From: Litorivicinus sp.
Lineage (GTDB): Bacteria; Pseudomonadota; Gammaproteobacteria; Pseudomonadales; Litorivicinaceae
Length of the DNA stretch: 64,000 nt
Reading direction: 5' to 3'
Assembly (NCBI GenBank): GCA_028339155.1
Contig: JAOLBK010000007.1
Span: forward strand, 62,001 to 126,000
Positions 50,993-61,999 of the stretch are shown in pieces. Each line of letters opens with the position of its first letter. The stretch's first letter is position 1. The notes below the pieces were generated by a model that saw nothing but the letters and a program-made list of their open reading frames with translations, ran no database searches and was not told the origin of the DNA. Made by a program: the position numbers and the translations under genes.

Positions 50993-51457
50993 ATGCTGAC
51001 AGTCTGCCTCTTTGAACCGGAAATTCCCCCAAACACCGGAAACATAATTCGATTGTGCGCGAATACTGGAAGCCGGCTGCATTTAATCCGACCACTTGGA
51101 TTCTCATTGGATCAAAAAGCAGTCAGGCGCTCAGGACTCGACTACCATGATTTGGCCAAGATCACTGAGTTTCCAAATTGGAAATCCTATCTACAGGATC
51201 AATCACAACGGAAATTTGCGGTCTCTACCAGGGGCACTGTTTGCTATAATCAAGTCGAATATCAGCCCAATGATATTTTAGTTTTTGGTCCAGAAACTCG
51301 TGGGCTACCTGATGACGTGCGGGACAGTGACGCGTTCGAGTCAGTAATTAAAATTCCGATGCAGCCAAATAACCGCAGCCTTAATTTGTCAAACTCAGTC
51401 GCGATTGTGCTGTACGAGGCATGGCGTCAACTAAGTTTTACGGGAGCTCAAACGTGA
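50993..51457 (+). CDS. trmL: tRNA (cytidine(34)-2'-O)-methyltransferase
   Basis: [68 protein letters not shown]. Confidence 0.94.
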   Translation: MLTVCLFEPEIPPNTGNIIRLCANTGSRLHLIRPLGFSLDQKAVRRSGLDYHDLAKITEFPNWKSYLQDQSQRKFAVSTRGTVCYNQVEYQPNDILVFGPETRGLPDDVRDSDAFESVIKIPMQPNNRSLNLSNSVAIVLYEAWRQLSFTGAQT

Positions 51458-53340
51458 GTGTAATCAATCTTAAAAGTGTTCACATCAGCTTTGGAGGACC
51501 TGCGATTTTAGAAGGTGTAAATCTAACAATTGAACCTCGTGAGCGACTGGGCTTACTTGGACGCAATGGCGCAGGCAAGTCAACGCTGATGAAGTTGCTT
51601 GCCAATGAATTGCAAGCTGATTCAGGTGAAATTAATAAGCCTCAGGAGCTTAAGGTCGCCCGTCTTGTCCAGGACGTTCCACTGGAAATACAAGGCTCTA
51701 TTTTTGATGTTGTAGCTTCAGGGCTCGGCGATATGGCCCCACTGCTTGAACGTTACCACAAGATCCTCCAACGGATTATCGAAGATCATTCCCCAGAAGC
51801 CATGGCAGAACTTGAAGCTTCACAGCACGCTCTTGAATCCGTGAACGGATGGCGTATCGAGCAAACGGTCGAGCAAACGCTGTCTAAATTCAACTTAGAC
51901 CCTCAAGCTCAATTCAACTCACTATCTGGCGGCATGAAGCGACGCGTTTTACTTGCTAGAACCCTGGTGATCGAACCTGACCTGCTATTGCTCGATGAGC
52001 CGACCAACCACCTGGATATCCCCGCCATCGAATGGCTAGAAGAGCAAATTCAGCAGTTTCAAGGGTCGGTTCTTTTTATTACTCATGATCGAAGGTTCCT
52101 GCAAGCACTGGCGACCCGCATTGTTGACTTGGACAGAGGCGTATTACGAAGTTATCAGTGTAATTATCAAACATACCTTGACCGTCGAGATCAAGAATTA
52201 GCTGCTGAATTAGACCAGTTTGCACAATTTGATAAGAAACTCGCGAAAGAGGAAGAATGGATTCGGCAAGGCGTGAAAGCACGACGCACCCGCAACGAAG
52301 GGCGTGTACGGGCACTCGAACAGCTCCGGCGAGAACGCGCAGATAGACGTGAGCGACAAGGCTCCGCTGATCTAAATTTGGCGGACGCATCCAGATCTGG
52401 AAAACTCGTGTTTGAAGCACAAAATCTAGGCCTCACGATCGGTGACAAAAAATTATTCTCGAACTTCTCGACCACTGTGCTTAGAGGAGATCGAATCGGC
52501 TTAATTGGCCCAAATGGCGCTGGAAAAAGCACACTCATCAAAACTTTACTCGGTGAACTTGAGCCTACCAATGGGCTTGTTCGGACTGGAACCAACCTTA
52601 AAATCGCGGTCTTTGATCAGCTCAGAGAAAGCCTTGACGATGAAGCGTCCGTAATTGACAACTTGCAGCACGGCTCTGATTTTGTCGAAATCGGCGAAAG
52701 TAGAAAGCATATCATCGGGTACTTGCAAGACTTCCTATTTTCACCTGAGCGCTCAAGAGGCCCGGCTCGCGTACTATCCGGAGGCGAAAGAAACCGTCTT
52801 TTATTGGCCCGCTTGTTTTTAAAGCCAGCCAATCTGCTAATCATGGACGAGCCCACAAATGACCTTGATCTTGAGACGCTCGATTTGCTTCGAGATACCC
52901 TATTGCAATATCAGGGGACACTGATCTTGATAAGTCATGATCGAGATTTTATTGATTCAGTTGTTACCAGTCTTTGGTCTTTTGATCCGGATGGACCTCT
53001 GCGCGAGTACGTGGGCGGATATACAGACTGGCTACGTCAGCGCTCAAATAGGATAGCCAAAAAAGAATCAAGGGCAGATTTTTCCCAGTCGAAATCATCT
53101 AATCCAAAAAAACAAAACAAGCTCGCATTTCATGAGAAACGAGAATACGAGACACTCGAACACGAAATCGAGGCGCTCGAACACGAACTTAAATTACTCG
53201 AATCAGCCATGTCTAATCCGGAGTTTTTCACCCAGAATTCAGAACAAGCTGTTGGCAAAACGAAGGATTATCAAACCTTAAAAGAACAGCTCGAATCAAA
53301 GTTTGAACGTTTTTTAGAGCTCGATGAACGAACAGGCTGA
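51454..53340 (+). CDS. uup: ABC-F ATPase Uup-like (GTG start overlapping trmL stop)
   Basis: Two Walker A ([22 protein letters not shown]), LSGGMKRR and LSGGERNR signatures, C-terminal coiled coil. Confidence 0.9.
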   Translation: MSVINLKSVHISFGGPAILEGVNLTIEPRERLGLLGRNGAGKSTLMKLLANELQADSGEINKPQELKVARLVQDVPLEIQGSIFDVVASGLGDMAPLLERYHKILQRIIEDHSPEAMAELEASQHALESVNGWRIEQTVEQTLSKFNLDPQAQFNSLSGGMKRRVLLARTLVIEPDLLLLDEPTNHLDIPAIEWLEEQIQQFQGSVLFITHDRRFLQALATRIVDLDRGVLRSYQCNYQTYLDRRDQELAAELDQFAQFDKKLAKEEEWIRQGVKARRTRNEGRVRALEQLRRERADRRERQGSADLNLADASRSGKLVFEAQNLGLTIGDKKLFSNFSTTVLRGDRIGLIGPNGAGKSTLIKTLLGELEPTNGLVRTGTNLKIAVFDQLRESLDDEASVIDNLQHGSDFVEIGESRKHIIGYLQDFLFSPERSRGPARVLSGGERNRLLLARLFLKPANLLIMDEPTNDLDLETLDLLRDTLLQYQGTLILISHDRDFIDSVVTSLWSFDPDGPLREYVGGYTDWLRQRSNRIAKKESRADFSQSKSSNPKKQNKLAFHEKREYETLEHEIEALEHELKLLESAMSNPEFFTQNSEQAVGKTKDYQTLKEQLESKFERFLELDERTG

Positions 53341-53552
53341 ACCACATAAAAAATTTACCAAAAAGCTAAAGAAATACGCCTCTAAATTCAGAGGAAAAAA
53401 CCAATCGCGCCCGACCAGCCTCAATTAGCAAGTGGCATATCCAGAAAGTTTTACTATGATTACTGCTGAACTTTGAAAGCCGGCCGCATCTAACAATTTT
53501 GAAACGAAAACTAAATTGGTACCCATCAACTCATATTATTTCTTTCGACCCC

Positions 53553-53921
53553 ATGACAGGACTGCTCATGAAAACGATCCCAGGACTCAAACTAAAGCTA
53601 ATATTGCAAGATAATGCAACCCTCCTAGGGCGCGGTAAAATTGAGCTCCTAAAAGCAATTGCCAAAGAACATTCTCTTTCACAAGCAGCCAAATCTTTAG
53701 GCATGTCTTATCGCCGAGCCTGGCTTTTAATTCGAGAACTTAACGATTCGATGAAAACACCTGTGCTAATTACACAAACAGGAGGCCAGTCAGGCGGAGG
53801 AAGTGAGTTAACAGAGACCGCAACCCGGTTAATCGAACTTTACGAAAAGTTGGCGGCTGACGCAGAGCTGGCAACGAAGGCAACCCGCGAGCAGGTTGCC
53901 TACCTACTTAAATCAAATTAA
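53553..53921 (+). CDS. ModE-type N-terminal HTH regulator (no molybdate-binding domain)
   Basis: GRGKIELLKAIAKEHSLSQAAKSLGMSYRRAWLLIRELNDSMKTPVLITQTGGQSGGGSELTETATRLIELYEKL. Confidence 0.8.
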   Translation: MTGLLMKTIPGLKLKLILQDNATLLGRGKIELLKAIAKEHSLSQAAKSLGMSYRRAWLLIRELNDSMKTPVLITQTGGQSGGGSELTETATRLIELYEKLAADAELATKATREQVAYLLKSN

Positions 53922-54412
53922 ACCGCCGCGAGCGCCACCTCATAATTAGGCTCCTGAGACACCTCTGGAAGCAATTCAACATGCTTAACTAAACCTTCTG
54001 GATCGATCACAACGACCGCTCGAGCCGTCAATCCTCTGCGCATTCCAGTCAACACCGTAACTCCGTAATCATCCGAAAAACTGGAACGGAAAGTCGAACC
54101 CGTTTGCACGCGCTCCAACCCCTCGGCTCCACAAAACCGCGCCTGTGCAAAAGGCAAATCTGCGCTGACGCAGAGAACTTGGACATTCCTCAGGGCTGAC
54201 AGTTCTTCGTTAAACCGACGCGCACTTCGCGCACAAGTCGGCGTATCAATCGACGGAAATATATTAAGAATTAGGTTTTGGCCCTTGAAGTCACTAAGGC
54301 TGACGTCGGATAAGTCTTTTGCCACAAGTGAGAAATTTGGGGCAACATTGCCAACAATGGGCAAACCACCGTGCACCTCAACTGTCTCATCTCGCCACGT
54401 AATTGTTACCAT
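53918..54412 (-). CDS. tpx: Thiol peroxidase
   Basis: VTITWRDETVEVHGGLPIVGNVAPNFSLVAKDLSDVSLSDFKGQNLILNIFPSIDTPTCARSARRFNE. Confidence 0.93.
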   Translation of the reverse strand: MVTITWRDETVEVHGGLPIVGNVAPNFSLVAKDLSDVSLSDFKGQNLILNIFPSIDTPTCARSARRFNEELSALRNVQVLCVSADLPFAQARFCGAEGLERVQTGSTFRSSFSDDYGVTVLTGMRRGLTARAVVVIDPEGLVKHVELLPEVSQEPNYEVALAAV

Positions 54413-54447
54413 AGAATCTCCGATTTATTTTGTTTCAAATGCTGGGA

Positions 54448-55542
54448 TTAATTAACGTTCTCTCGCTTAATTTCATCGATCGTCTCAAAGTCGTTAATAA
54501 AAACGCCATATCCGCGCCTTTCCAAATGAGCCAAGGGGACAAATTCTAATGAAGCAGAATTGATGCAATATCGAAGCCCTGTAGGCAGAGGACCGTCAGG
54601 AAAAAGGTGTCCAAGATGAGAGTCACCATTTTTCGATCGCACTTCTGTACGGCGCATCCACAACTTAGTATCGGTCCGCTCTACGATAAATGACTTATTA
54701 ATTGGCCTCCAGAACGACGGCCAGCCCGAACCCGAATCATATTTATGGAGGGAACTAAATAATGGCTCTCCAGAAACCACATCTACGTAAATACCAAGCT
54801 CTTTAAGATCCCAATAGGCATTTTGAAATGCCGGCTCAGTGCCATCTTCTTGTGTTACTTTATACTGTAAGGCAGTTAGTTTTGATTGGATCACTTTCTC
54901 GGGAGGGCGGGCATACGGCATCCTGGGCGGCTCAACCTCCTTGAATAAACGAAACGCTTTATAGTCGCTCCATACCCGCTCCAGAAACTGATCGCGACCC
55001 GAGCGAAAAAGGTAATATTTATACCGCAAACTGTTGATTTTATAGTAATCCTGATGATACAACTCAGCAGGATAGAAAGGTTGAGCCGGCACAACCTCGG
55101 TCACCACCGGTTGACCAAAAATACCTGATTCCTGCAAGCGTTTTTTTGATTTTTTAGCGAGCGCGTCCTGCTGCTTATTATGTGAAAAGATGACAGGCCG
55201 ATATTGAGGCCCGCGATCAACAAACTGCCCCTCCGCATCGGTCGGATCAATCTGGCGCCAAAACGTTTCCAATAATTCTTTATAGTTGGTCACGCTATCA
55301 TCATAAGTAATCTGAACTACCTCGACATGGCCTGTTTTGCCGGCCGCCACTTGTTCATAAGACGGATTCACTTCGGCACCCCCCATATAACCAGAAACCA
55401 CCTCTGTGACGCCCTGCATTTCTTCAAAAGGAGCCTCCATGCACCAAAAGCAGCCACCTGCAAAGGTCGCCTTCTGGATTTCAGCTGACACCATTGCAGC
55501 AAAGCACAGGCCTAACCATGCGACAAGAATTCGCATTAACAC
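54448..55542 (-). CDS. msrAB: Bifunctional methionine sulfoxide reductase MsrA-MsrB with signal peptide
   Basis: [21 protein letters not shown] (MsrA); [14 protein letters not shown] and [12 protein letters not shown] (MsrB). Confidence 0.93.
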   Translation of the reverse strand: MLMRILVAWLGLCFAAMVSAEIQKATFAGGCFWCMEAPFEEMQGVTEVVSGYMGGAEVNPSYEQVAAGKTGHVEVVQITYDDSVTNYKELLETFWRQIDPTDAEGQFVDRGPQYRPVIFSHNKQQDALAKKSKKRLQESGIFGQPVVTEVVPAQPFYPAELYHQDYYKINSLRYKYYLFRSGRDQFLERVWSDYKAFRLFKEVEPPRMPYARPPEKVIQSKLTALQYKVTQEDGTEPAFQNAYWDLKELGIYVDVVSGEPLFSSLHKYDSGSGWPSFWRPINKSFIVERTDTKLWMRRTEVRSKNGDSHLGHLFPDGPLPTGLRYCINSASLEFVPLAHLERRGYGVFINDFETIDEIKRENVN

Positions 55543-56468
55543 TCCTTATGGGGTTCGTCGTTCTGAGTATGCAACTTATCTATTTTTATTCCAAGCATCC
55601 TGAAAATCCGCCCATCAATCGCAGCTAGCCCAGTTGCAATTAGGCAATAGGCCAAAATATCCTGTAAACCCAAGGTTTCTTTTAAAAACAAAATACCAAG
55701 AGCAGAAGCAGAGACCGGGATGAGAAAAGTGACTAACGTCACGTTGCTAGCCCCAGCCGTTTCTAAAACTCGAAAGTAAAGGTAAAACGCGAATGAGGTC
55801 GAGAGCAATCCGATGCCAAATATGGCAGTAACAACTGAAAGTCCTGGTACTTCAAGGTTCCACGGTGAATCAACAAGAGCGACCAGTGGCGTCATCCAGA
55901 TGACTGCATAAAATACCTGCCCTACTGCATTAATCATGGGCGGATTCCGCTTTAAACGCTTTGAGAAAACCGACCCAAATGCATAGCAAACCGTTGCTGA
56001 CAAACCGGCGAACATGCCAAAAAAACTTACATCAACACCAAGTACTGCTGGACCGAAAAGAACTAGCACCCCCAAAAATCCGAGTCCAATTCCAATAATT
56101 TTATTCAACGAGAGGCGTTCATCACGAGTTAACCAGTGAGCGATTAATGCGGTCATTATAGGTGTCGCAGCATTAATAATCGAAGCCAAAGCGCCTGTAA
56201 TTTCTGTTTGACCAAACGTAATTAAGGTGAAAGGTAACGCGGTATTAACGAGACCGATAAATGCAAACGCACGCCACTGTGTGATCAAAGAGTCAAACTG
56301 GTAGCCCAAAATTGCCAACAATCCAATCAAACCTGCCAGACCAACTAACAATCGACTATAAACAGCGGTCAAGGGGGGCAGGGCCTCTAGCATAATTTCG
56401 ACGAAGAAAAATGATCCGCCCCAGAGCACGGACAGAACCAAAATACGTAACCAATCGGCGATCGCCAT
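55536..56468 (-). CDS. EamA/DMT family transporter
   Basis: Ten hydrophobic segments; [30 protein letters not shown]. Confidence 0.85.
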   Translation of the reverse strand: MAIADWLRILVLSVLWGGSFFFVEIMLEALPPLTAVYSRLLVGLAGLIGLLAILGYQFDSLITQWRAFAFIGLVNTALPFTLITFGQTEITGALASIINAATPIMTALIAHWLTRDERLSLNKIIGIGLGFLGVLVLFGPAVLGVDVSFFGMFAGLSATVCYAFGSVFSKRLKRNPPMINAVGQVFYAVIWMTPLVALVDSPWNLEVPGLSVVTAIFGIGLLSTSFAFYLYFRVLETAGASNVTLVTFLIPVSASALGILFLKETLGLQDILAYCLIATGLAAIDGRIFRMLGIKIDKLHTQNDEPHKEC

Positions 56469-56508
56469 AAGACCTCACAAAACAACTGGGCTAGCGTACA
56501 CTAGTAAA

Positions 56509-58566
56509 ATGCAAATTTTGAATTCTGATACTTCATGGCTCAAAGCAGATAACTGGCAAGAAGTGCTCGAAAACCCCAGCGCGTTGCCGGAAGATATTCG
56601 GGCATACCTAAAAGCTCGCAATTCAGAGACTGAAGACTGGCTGGGAGATGCTGATACTCGAGCCTGGATCATTGATGAACTCAAGGCGACCATTCGTGAC
56701 AAAGACGACTCCGTTCCAATCACACAAGATGGATTTAGTTACTGGCAACGATTCAATGAGGGCGCGGAACATCCAGATTTCCTCAGGATGGCAGATGGGG
56801 AAACGGAGCCTATGGTGCTTTTGTATGGCGATGAAAGAGCCGCCGGTGAGCCTTATTATGATATCGGTGCCGCAGATCACTCACCTAACCATCGACTATT
56901 TGCCGTTACCGAGGACTGTCAAGGTTCTGAACGCTACCAACTCACGATATTTCAAGCAGGAAATAGATCAGCAATTGAGGCCCCTCTGACCGATTGTCGT
57001 GGAGATTTTGAGTGGGGTTCTGACAGTACCAGGCTGCTTTATACCCGCTTAGACCCAAATCAAAGACCCAAATCTGTTTGGTGTCACCGCATCGGAACGC
57101 CCCAAAGCGAAGACCAGCTAGTTTTTGAGCTCGATGATCCAGGCCGTTTCATCGGTCTCGGCAAGACCAGTTCCGAGGCATACATCTCAATCGACAGCCA
57201 CGATCATCAAACCAATCAAAGCTTCTTATTGCCAGCAAATTTGACAGACCTTTGTCCAATGGCCGTCACGGATTGGGTTGCCGGACTGGAGTATGAGCTC
57301 GAGCATGTCGATCAAAACTTGATTCTTCGCAGCAATTATCGACATGAAGACTTTGCGTTGTTCAGAGCGCCGATACCTCAAGCTGGAATAACCACTCTCC
57401 CCGAACAGTGGGACTTGCTTTGGACGCCTGAGCCAGGTGAATTATTTAGTGATTTCGAAGTATTAAAAAACCACTGGGTGATTGAAGTCTGTCGTGAAGG
57501 CTGCGGGCATTACTTCATTACAGAGCCGGATCCAGAGTTCTTTCGCTACAGAGCCCCTCTTGCTCTTGAGACCAGCATCCACGACACCCAACTAGATCCA
57601 TTGCCTGGCTTTGACCGAGAGAAAATTCGCATGCGACTTTCCACACCTGCTAAGCCACCACGCATTATCGAGATTGATCTAAAGACGGGGAGTCAAGTCG
57701 AACTAAAAGTATCAACTCCCCCTAACGGGCATACCGAAACGAATTATGTCGTAAAACGTCTCTACGGGACCTCAAGTGATGGCACCCCAATTCCTCTTAC
57801 AGTCGTTCATCACCGGGGCGTAGCCCCCAATTCTGAAACGCCGCTTCTATTAACTGGTTATGGCGCATACGGAATGAGCCTAACGCCTGGTTTCAGCGCG
57901 GCCCGACGAATACTTCTGACGCGAGGGGTAATTCATGTCACGGCTCACGTTCGAGGAGGTATGGAAAACGGCTATCAGTGGTACAAAAATGGCCGTATGG
58001 AACAAAAAGATAATTCTTTTAACGACCTCATCGGCGCGGCAGAAGCTCTGATTCGAGAAGGTTTAACGTCAGCCGGTAAAATTATACTACACGGAGGAAG
58101 TGCAGGCGGGTTATTAGTCGGCACGGTCGCGATGCGGCGCCCTGAGCTTTTCCGGGGAGTCATCGCCGACGTTCCATTTGTCGACGTACTTGAGACAATG
58201 CTAGACGCGGACCTTCCTTTAACCCCCCCCGAGTGGCCTGAATGGGGTAACCCTATTGAATCAGCAAATGCCCGCCGCAGACTGGCTCATTTTTCACCAA
58301 CTATGATGGTAGAAGAAACAAGTTACCCTTGCATTTTGGCCACTGCAGGTCTAACCGATCCCCGAGTCACTTATTGGGAGCCGGCGAGATGGATCCATGC
58401 ACTGCAAAGCAAAGCCAGTGGCGGCCCATTCATGCTCTACACCGAACTAAATGCCGGACATGGCGGGCCGAGTGGTCGCTATTCAGGACTCGACGATATC
58501 GCGCGAATCTATCAAGCAATCATTCGTTTATTTAATTTGCCCGTGAAGGCCGTATATGAATTGTGA
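56509..58566 (+). CDS. S9A prolyl oligopeptidase / oligopeptidase B family
   Basis: LLTGYGAYGMSLTPGFSAARRILLTRGVIHVTAHVRGG; GGSAGGLLVG nucleophile; NAGHGGPSGR catalytic His. Confidence 0.9.
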   Translation: MQILNSDTSWLKADNWQEVLENPSALPEDIRAYLKARNSETEDWLGDADTRAWIIDELKATIRDKDDSVPITQDGFSYWQRFNEGAEHPDFLRMADGETEPMVLLYGDERAAGEPYYDIGAADHSPNHRLFAVTEDCQGSERYQLTIFQAGNRSAIEAPLTDCRGDFEWGSDSTRLLYTRLDPNQRPKSVWCHRIGTPQSEDQLVFELDDPGRFIGLGKTSSEAYISIDSHDHQTNQSFLLPANLTDLCPMAVTDWVAGLEYELEHVDQNLILRSNYRHEDFALFRAPIPQAGITTLPEQWDLLWTPEPGELFSDFEVLKNHWVIEVCREGCGHYFITEPDPEFFRYRAPLALETSIHDTQLDPLPGFDREKIRMRLSTPAKPPRIIEIDLKTGSQVELKVSTPPNGHTETNYVVKRLYGTSSDGTPIPLTVVHHRGVAPNSETPLLLTGYGAYGMSLTPGFSAARRILLTRGVIHVTAHVRGGMENGYQWYKNGRMEQKDNSFNDLIGAAEALIREGLTSAGKIILHGGSAGGLLVGTVAMRRPELFRGVIADVPFVDVLETMLDADLPLTPPEWPEWGNPIESANARRRLAHFSPTMMVEETSYPCILATAGLTDPRVTYWEPARWIHALQSKASGGPFMLYTELNAGHGGPSGRYSGLDDIARIYQAIIRLFNLPVKAVYEL

Positions 58567-59236
58567 AATTGATTGGGCATCGATTGATGATGTGCTTCTC
58601 GACATGGATGGGACCTTATTAGATTTGCACTATGACTCAACATTCTGGTTGAAAAATGTGCATGCCTTGGTAGCCCTCTCGACAGGAGAGCCCGAAGAGC
58701 AGATCCGAGCAAGGTTTTTAAAAGAGCTTAAAAAGCATGAAGGAACTCTTACTTGGTACTGCACAGATTACTGGGCCAAGTTTTTTGGTATAGATCTTAT
58801 CAAAGCTAAACGCGAAGTTTCCCACTTAATACGATTTAGGCGCCATGCGGCCGAGTTTTTAGAGGTTTTGAAGAGCACATCAATTCGTACCCTAATTGCC
58901 ACTAACGCACATCGCGATGTAGTCCGCATGAAACTCGAGATCATACCTTTAGACCAATTAGTGGATGGGATCGTGTCAAGCCATGATTATGGAGTGGCAA
59001 AAGAACATCCAGACTTTTGGAAGCTACTTTTCGAAAAAAAGAAGATCGATCCATCACGCACTTTTTTTGCGGACGACTCTCCTAAGGTCCTCGACGCAGC
59101 CGACAAAGCAGGTATTCGCGAAATAGTAGAAATTCGACATCCTAATCTTGCAGAACCACCCAGATCTTTGTGGAAAAAAGGAATCGAAGACTTTGACCTC
59201 TTACTTCCCGAGCTCAAAAAACTGGCCTTACAATGA
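58556..59236 (+). CDS. yrfG: GMP/IMP nucleotidase YrfG-like (HAD)
   Basis: DDVLLDMDGTLLDLHYDSTFWLKNVHALVA; FADDSPKVLDAADKAGI; next to hslR-hslO. Confidence 0.9.
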   Translation: MNCEIDWASIDDVLLDMDGTLLDLHYDSTFWLKNVHALVALSTGEPEEQIRARFLKELKKHEGTLTWYCTDYWAKFFGIDLIKAKREVSHLIRFRRHAAEFLEVLKSTSIRTLIATNAHRDVVRMKLEIIPLDQLVDGIVSSHDYGVAKEHPDFWKLLFEKKKIDPSRTFFADDSPKVLDAADKAGIREIVEIRHPNLAEPPRSLWKKGIEDFDLLLPELKKLALQ

Positions 59237-59616
59237 GTGGAGTCCGTCTCGATAAATGGCTGTGGGCTGCTCGATTTTTCAAAACAAGAGGGCTCGCTCG
59301 TAGCGCCATTGATGGTGGTAAAATCCGCATTGAAGGAAATAAAGCCAAACCATCAAAGCTGGTAACAACTGGGCTACTTATCAAAGTATCCAGAGGGCAA
59401 ACAGAAATAGAAGTTGAGATCTTGGGTGTGCGTGAAGATAGGCGTCCAGCCACAGAAGCGGCTTGGCTTTACCAGGAAACTAATGAGTCATGCAAGAAAA
59501 GAGAAGCCGAGTCAGACATGCGCCGCTTCGCTCTTAAGGGCTTTCAACCCTCTGATCAACGTCCAAGCAAACATGCACGCAAAGAACTCAACAAATTAAA
59601 AGGGCAGACAGAGTGA
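59233..59616 (+). CDS. hslR: Ribosome-associated heat shock protein Hsp15 (S4 domain)
   Basis: VRLDKWLWAARFFKTRGLARSAIDGGKIRIEGNKAKPSKLV. Confidence 0.93.
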   Translation: MSGVRLDKWLWAARFFKTRGLARSAIDGGKIRIEGNKAKPSKLVTTGLLIKVSRGQTEIEVEILGVREDRRPATEAAWLYQETNESCKKREAESDMRRFALKGFQPSDQRPSKHARKELNKLKGQTE

Positions 59617-60503
59617 TGGAGATGGATACGGATCGCGATATTGTTCGCCGATACCTTTGTGATGATGCTCGAGACACTAGAATAATTACGACAAGATTGA
59701 TTGAGTCTGTTAATGCGATGTTATCTCATCAAAATATGCCAATTGATGTGCGAAAGTTATGCCAAGAAATGGCGGCGGCGGCGGCGATTCTGGCGAACAT
59801 ACTAAAATTTGAAGGCGAAATGATTCTGCAACTGAAAGGCAATGGTCCGATCAACTTTTTAATGGCCGAGTGTTCATCAAAGGGCCAGGTACGTGCCACC
59901 GGTCAATGGGAAGAAAGTATTAAAGCCGGCTCATTTCGCGAGCTTGTTGGAACGGGTCATCTGATAGTTACTGTTAGTCCAACGCAAGGCAAGCGCTACC
60001 AAAGCATGGTCTCGCTGAATTCTGATTCAATTGCTGAATGCTTAAACGAATACTTCAAGAATTCCGAGCAGCTGAATACGCGCGTTTGGCTCAGTAGCGA
60101 CGGCTCTTCGGTCGGAGGCCTACTGATCCAACGCCTTCCCTCAGAAGGCGGGTATCAACGTAAGCATGAAGATGCTTGGTCTACGGTCGCAGCTCTAGCT
60201 CAGACCGTAACAGAAGCAGAATTGATCTCCGATGCCGGCCCAGTTTTAGCCTACCGATTATTTAATGAGCTGCACCCAAGAGCCTTTAGCCCATGGCCAG
60301 TTATTTTTGAGTGCTCCTGCTCCAAAGAACGCTCAGCACGAGCTCTCCAAACACTTGGTAAAGCAGATCTCGAATTACTATTTCAAGACCAAACTGTCAT
60401 AAATCTAGACTGTCATTTTTGCGGGCAACTATACCTTTATCATCGGGCTGATTTAGAATGGATAATGTCTGATCAGTTGCCCAAGTCTGAAAGGTTGCAA
60501 TGA
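59613..60503 (+). CDS. hslO: Redox-regulated chaperone Hsp33
   Basis: RATGQWEES..; C-terminal CSC...CHFC zinc-redox switch. Confidence 0.92.
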   Translation: MMEMDTDRDIVRRYLCDDARDTRIITTRLIESVNAMLSHQNMPIDVRKLCQEMAAAAAILANILKFEGEMILQLKGNGPINFLMAECSSKGQVRATGQWEESIKAGSFRELVGTGHLIVTVSPTQGKRYQSMVSLNSDSIAECLNEYFKNSEQLNTRVWLSSDGSSVGGLLIQRLPSEGGYQRKHEDAWSTVAALAQTVTEAELISDAGPVLAYRLFNELHPRAFSPWPVIFECSCSKERSARALQTLGKADLELLFQDQTVINLDCHFCGQLYLYHRADLEWIMSDQLPKSERLQ

Positions 60504-61999
60504 ACAATATTGAGTCGAGTCGGCACGACGATCTTCCCTTCGCGGAACTTATCGAGCACGCAGTTGCATTAAAAGAGGGCGTACTTACCGCCAACGGCGC
60601 TTTCGCAGTGAATACTGAACACAACTCCTTAATAAAACGATTCGTAGTTAACGAACCGTCCGTGACTGATGTTATTCGGGCTGGCGCAGAACTCAGTCTA
60701 CTCGGCGAGGTCGTCTTTGATGCGATGTGGGATCGTATCAAAGACGATATGGTCGAGAAAAATCGTTACCGCTTAAGCGCTCATATGGGCGTAAATCCTG
60801 ACATTGCGGTCCCATTACAAATCAATACCTTGAAAGCCTGGCACGCGATGAGCTGCCACCACCTTTGCCACATACCCAAACATTTCAATCCGAGAGAGAA
60901 ACCGCTCTGGAAAATTTTCTGGGTGCCAAGCAAAATGCTCGGCGATATTAGCGCGATCAGCGACAATAGTGGAGTCGTTCTGATGCACGTAGGCAAACGC
61001 CGCGTAGTTATAAGTGGTGACCTCAGCACCGGCGAGATACGCCGAACTCTTTTAACGGTTTTAAGCCTATTGCTGCCTGAAAAAAAAATGCTGCCATTGC
61101 ATGGTGCGGCAGCGCAAGGAGACAAAGAAATAACTTTATTTTTAGGCCCAGCAGGTACTCAAAAAACGACATGGGCTCTTCGGTGTGGGCGCCTCATTGG
61201 GGACCGCGGACTATCTTGGTCGGAATCTGGGCTGCATCGTCTTTCTGATGGCTGTCGACTGCACTTCGACCAGAACCTTCCGATCAGTCTCCACGACAAA
61301 CTGACTTTCGGTACAATTGCAGAAAATTTATCATTGGATGCAGGCCGAAATCCAATAGAAAGAGAAGCGTCTGAAAAAGACCCTGTTTCTACTCATCTTT
61401 TAATCCCAATGAACCGATTACACACGACTCAAGAATCTGAAACGCGCGGACCCAGCCAGTTGGTCATTCTGGCCACAGATCCACTCGGTGTCTTGCCGCC
61501 ATTGGCTAAGATTTCGCCTGAGCAGGCGCTTGCTTGGTTTATCCTTGGGTACGGCAATCACCTTGGGCCTCTCGAGGAGCGAGAAGCCAGCATCAATATT
61601 CGGTTCACACCAGGATTCATGGATTCATTATTGCCGCGAAATCTTGACGACTACATATATATTCTTGAGGATCTCTTGGAGATACACGATTCACGTTGCT
61701 TTTTAGTTAATGCCGGCTGGCACGGGGGCAGAGCTGGCCAAGGCAAGCCACTCTCTGCGTCCAAAGAAAATGCAGTAATTACAGCCATGTACTACTGTAC
61801 CAACTGGGAATCATACGGCGCGCTTGGCCTCACAGTTCCTGCGCGCCATGCCGAAGGTGGTGACCCTTCGCATGCAGAAGCCGACTGGAGTTCTAGGGAG
61901 GACTATAAAATATGTCTGCACGAACTGACCCAGTCCATAAGAAACGAACTATCCCGTCGCAATGATTCGGAACGCTGGCTTAAGGCTTTGGATATTTAA
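60500..61999 (+). CDS. PEP carboxykinase (ATP)-like protein with lost catalytic motifs
   Basis: Alignable to PckA (GVLTANGAFAVNT; NPDIAVPLQINTLKAWHA; LFLGPAGTQKTTW; DPLGVLPPLAKIS; FLVNAGWHGG) but key residues replaced; hslO-pckA synteny. Confidence 0.8.
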   Translation: MNNIESSRHDDLPFAELIEHAVALKEGVLTANGAFAVNTEHNSLIKRFVVNEPSVTDVIRAGAELSLLGEVVFDAMWDRIKDDMVEKNRYRLSAHMGVNPDIAVPLQINTLKAWHAMSCHHLCHIPKHFNPREKPLWKIFWVPSKMLGDISAISDNSGVVLMHVGKRRVVISGDLSTGEIRRTLLTVLSLLLPEKKMLPLHGAAAQGDKEITLFLGPAGTQKTTWALRCGRLIGDRGLSWSESGLHRLSDGCRLHFDQNLPISLHDKLTFGTIAENLSLDAGRNPIEREASEKDPVSTHLLIPMNRLHTTQESETRGPSQLVILATDPLGVLPPLAKISPEQALAWFILGYGNHLGPLEEREASINIRFTPGFMDSLLPRNLDDYIYILEDLLEIHDSRCFLVNAGWHGGRAGQGKPLSASKENAVITAMYYCTNWESYGALGLTVPARHAEGGDPSHAEADWSSREDYKICLHELTQSIRNELSRRNDSERWLKALDI

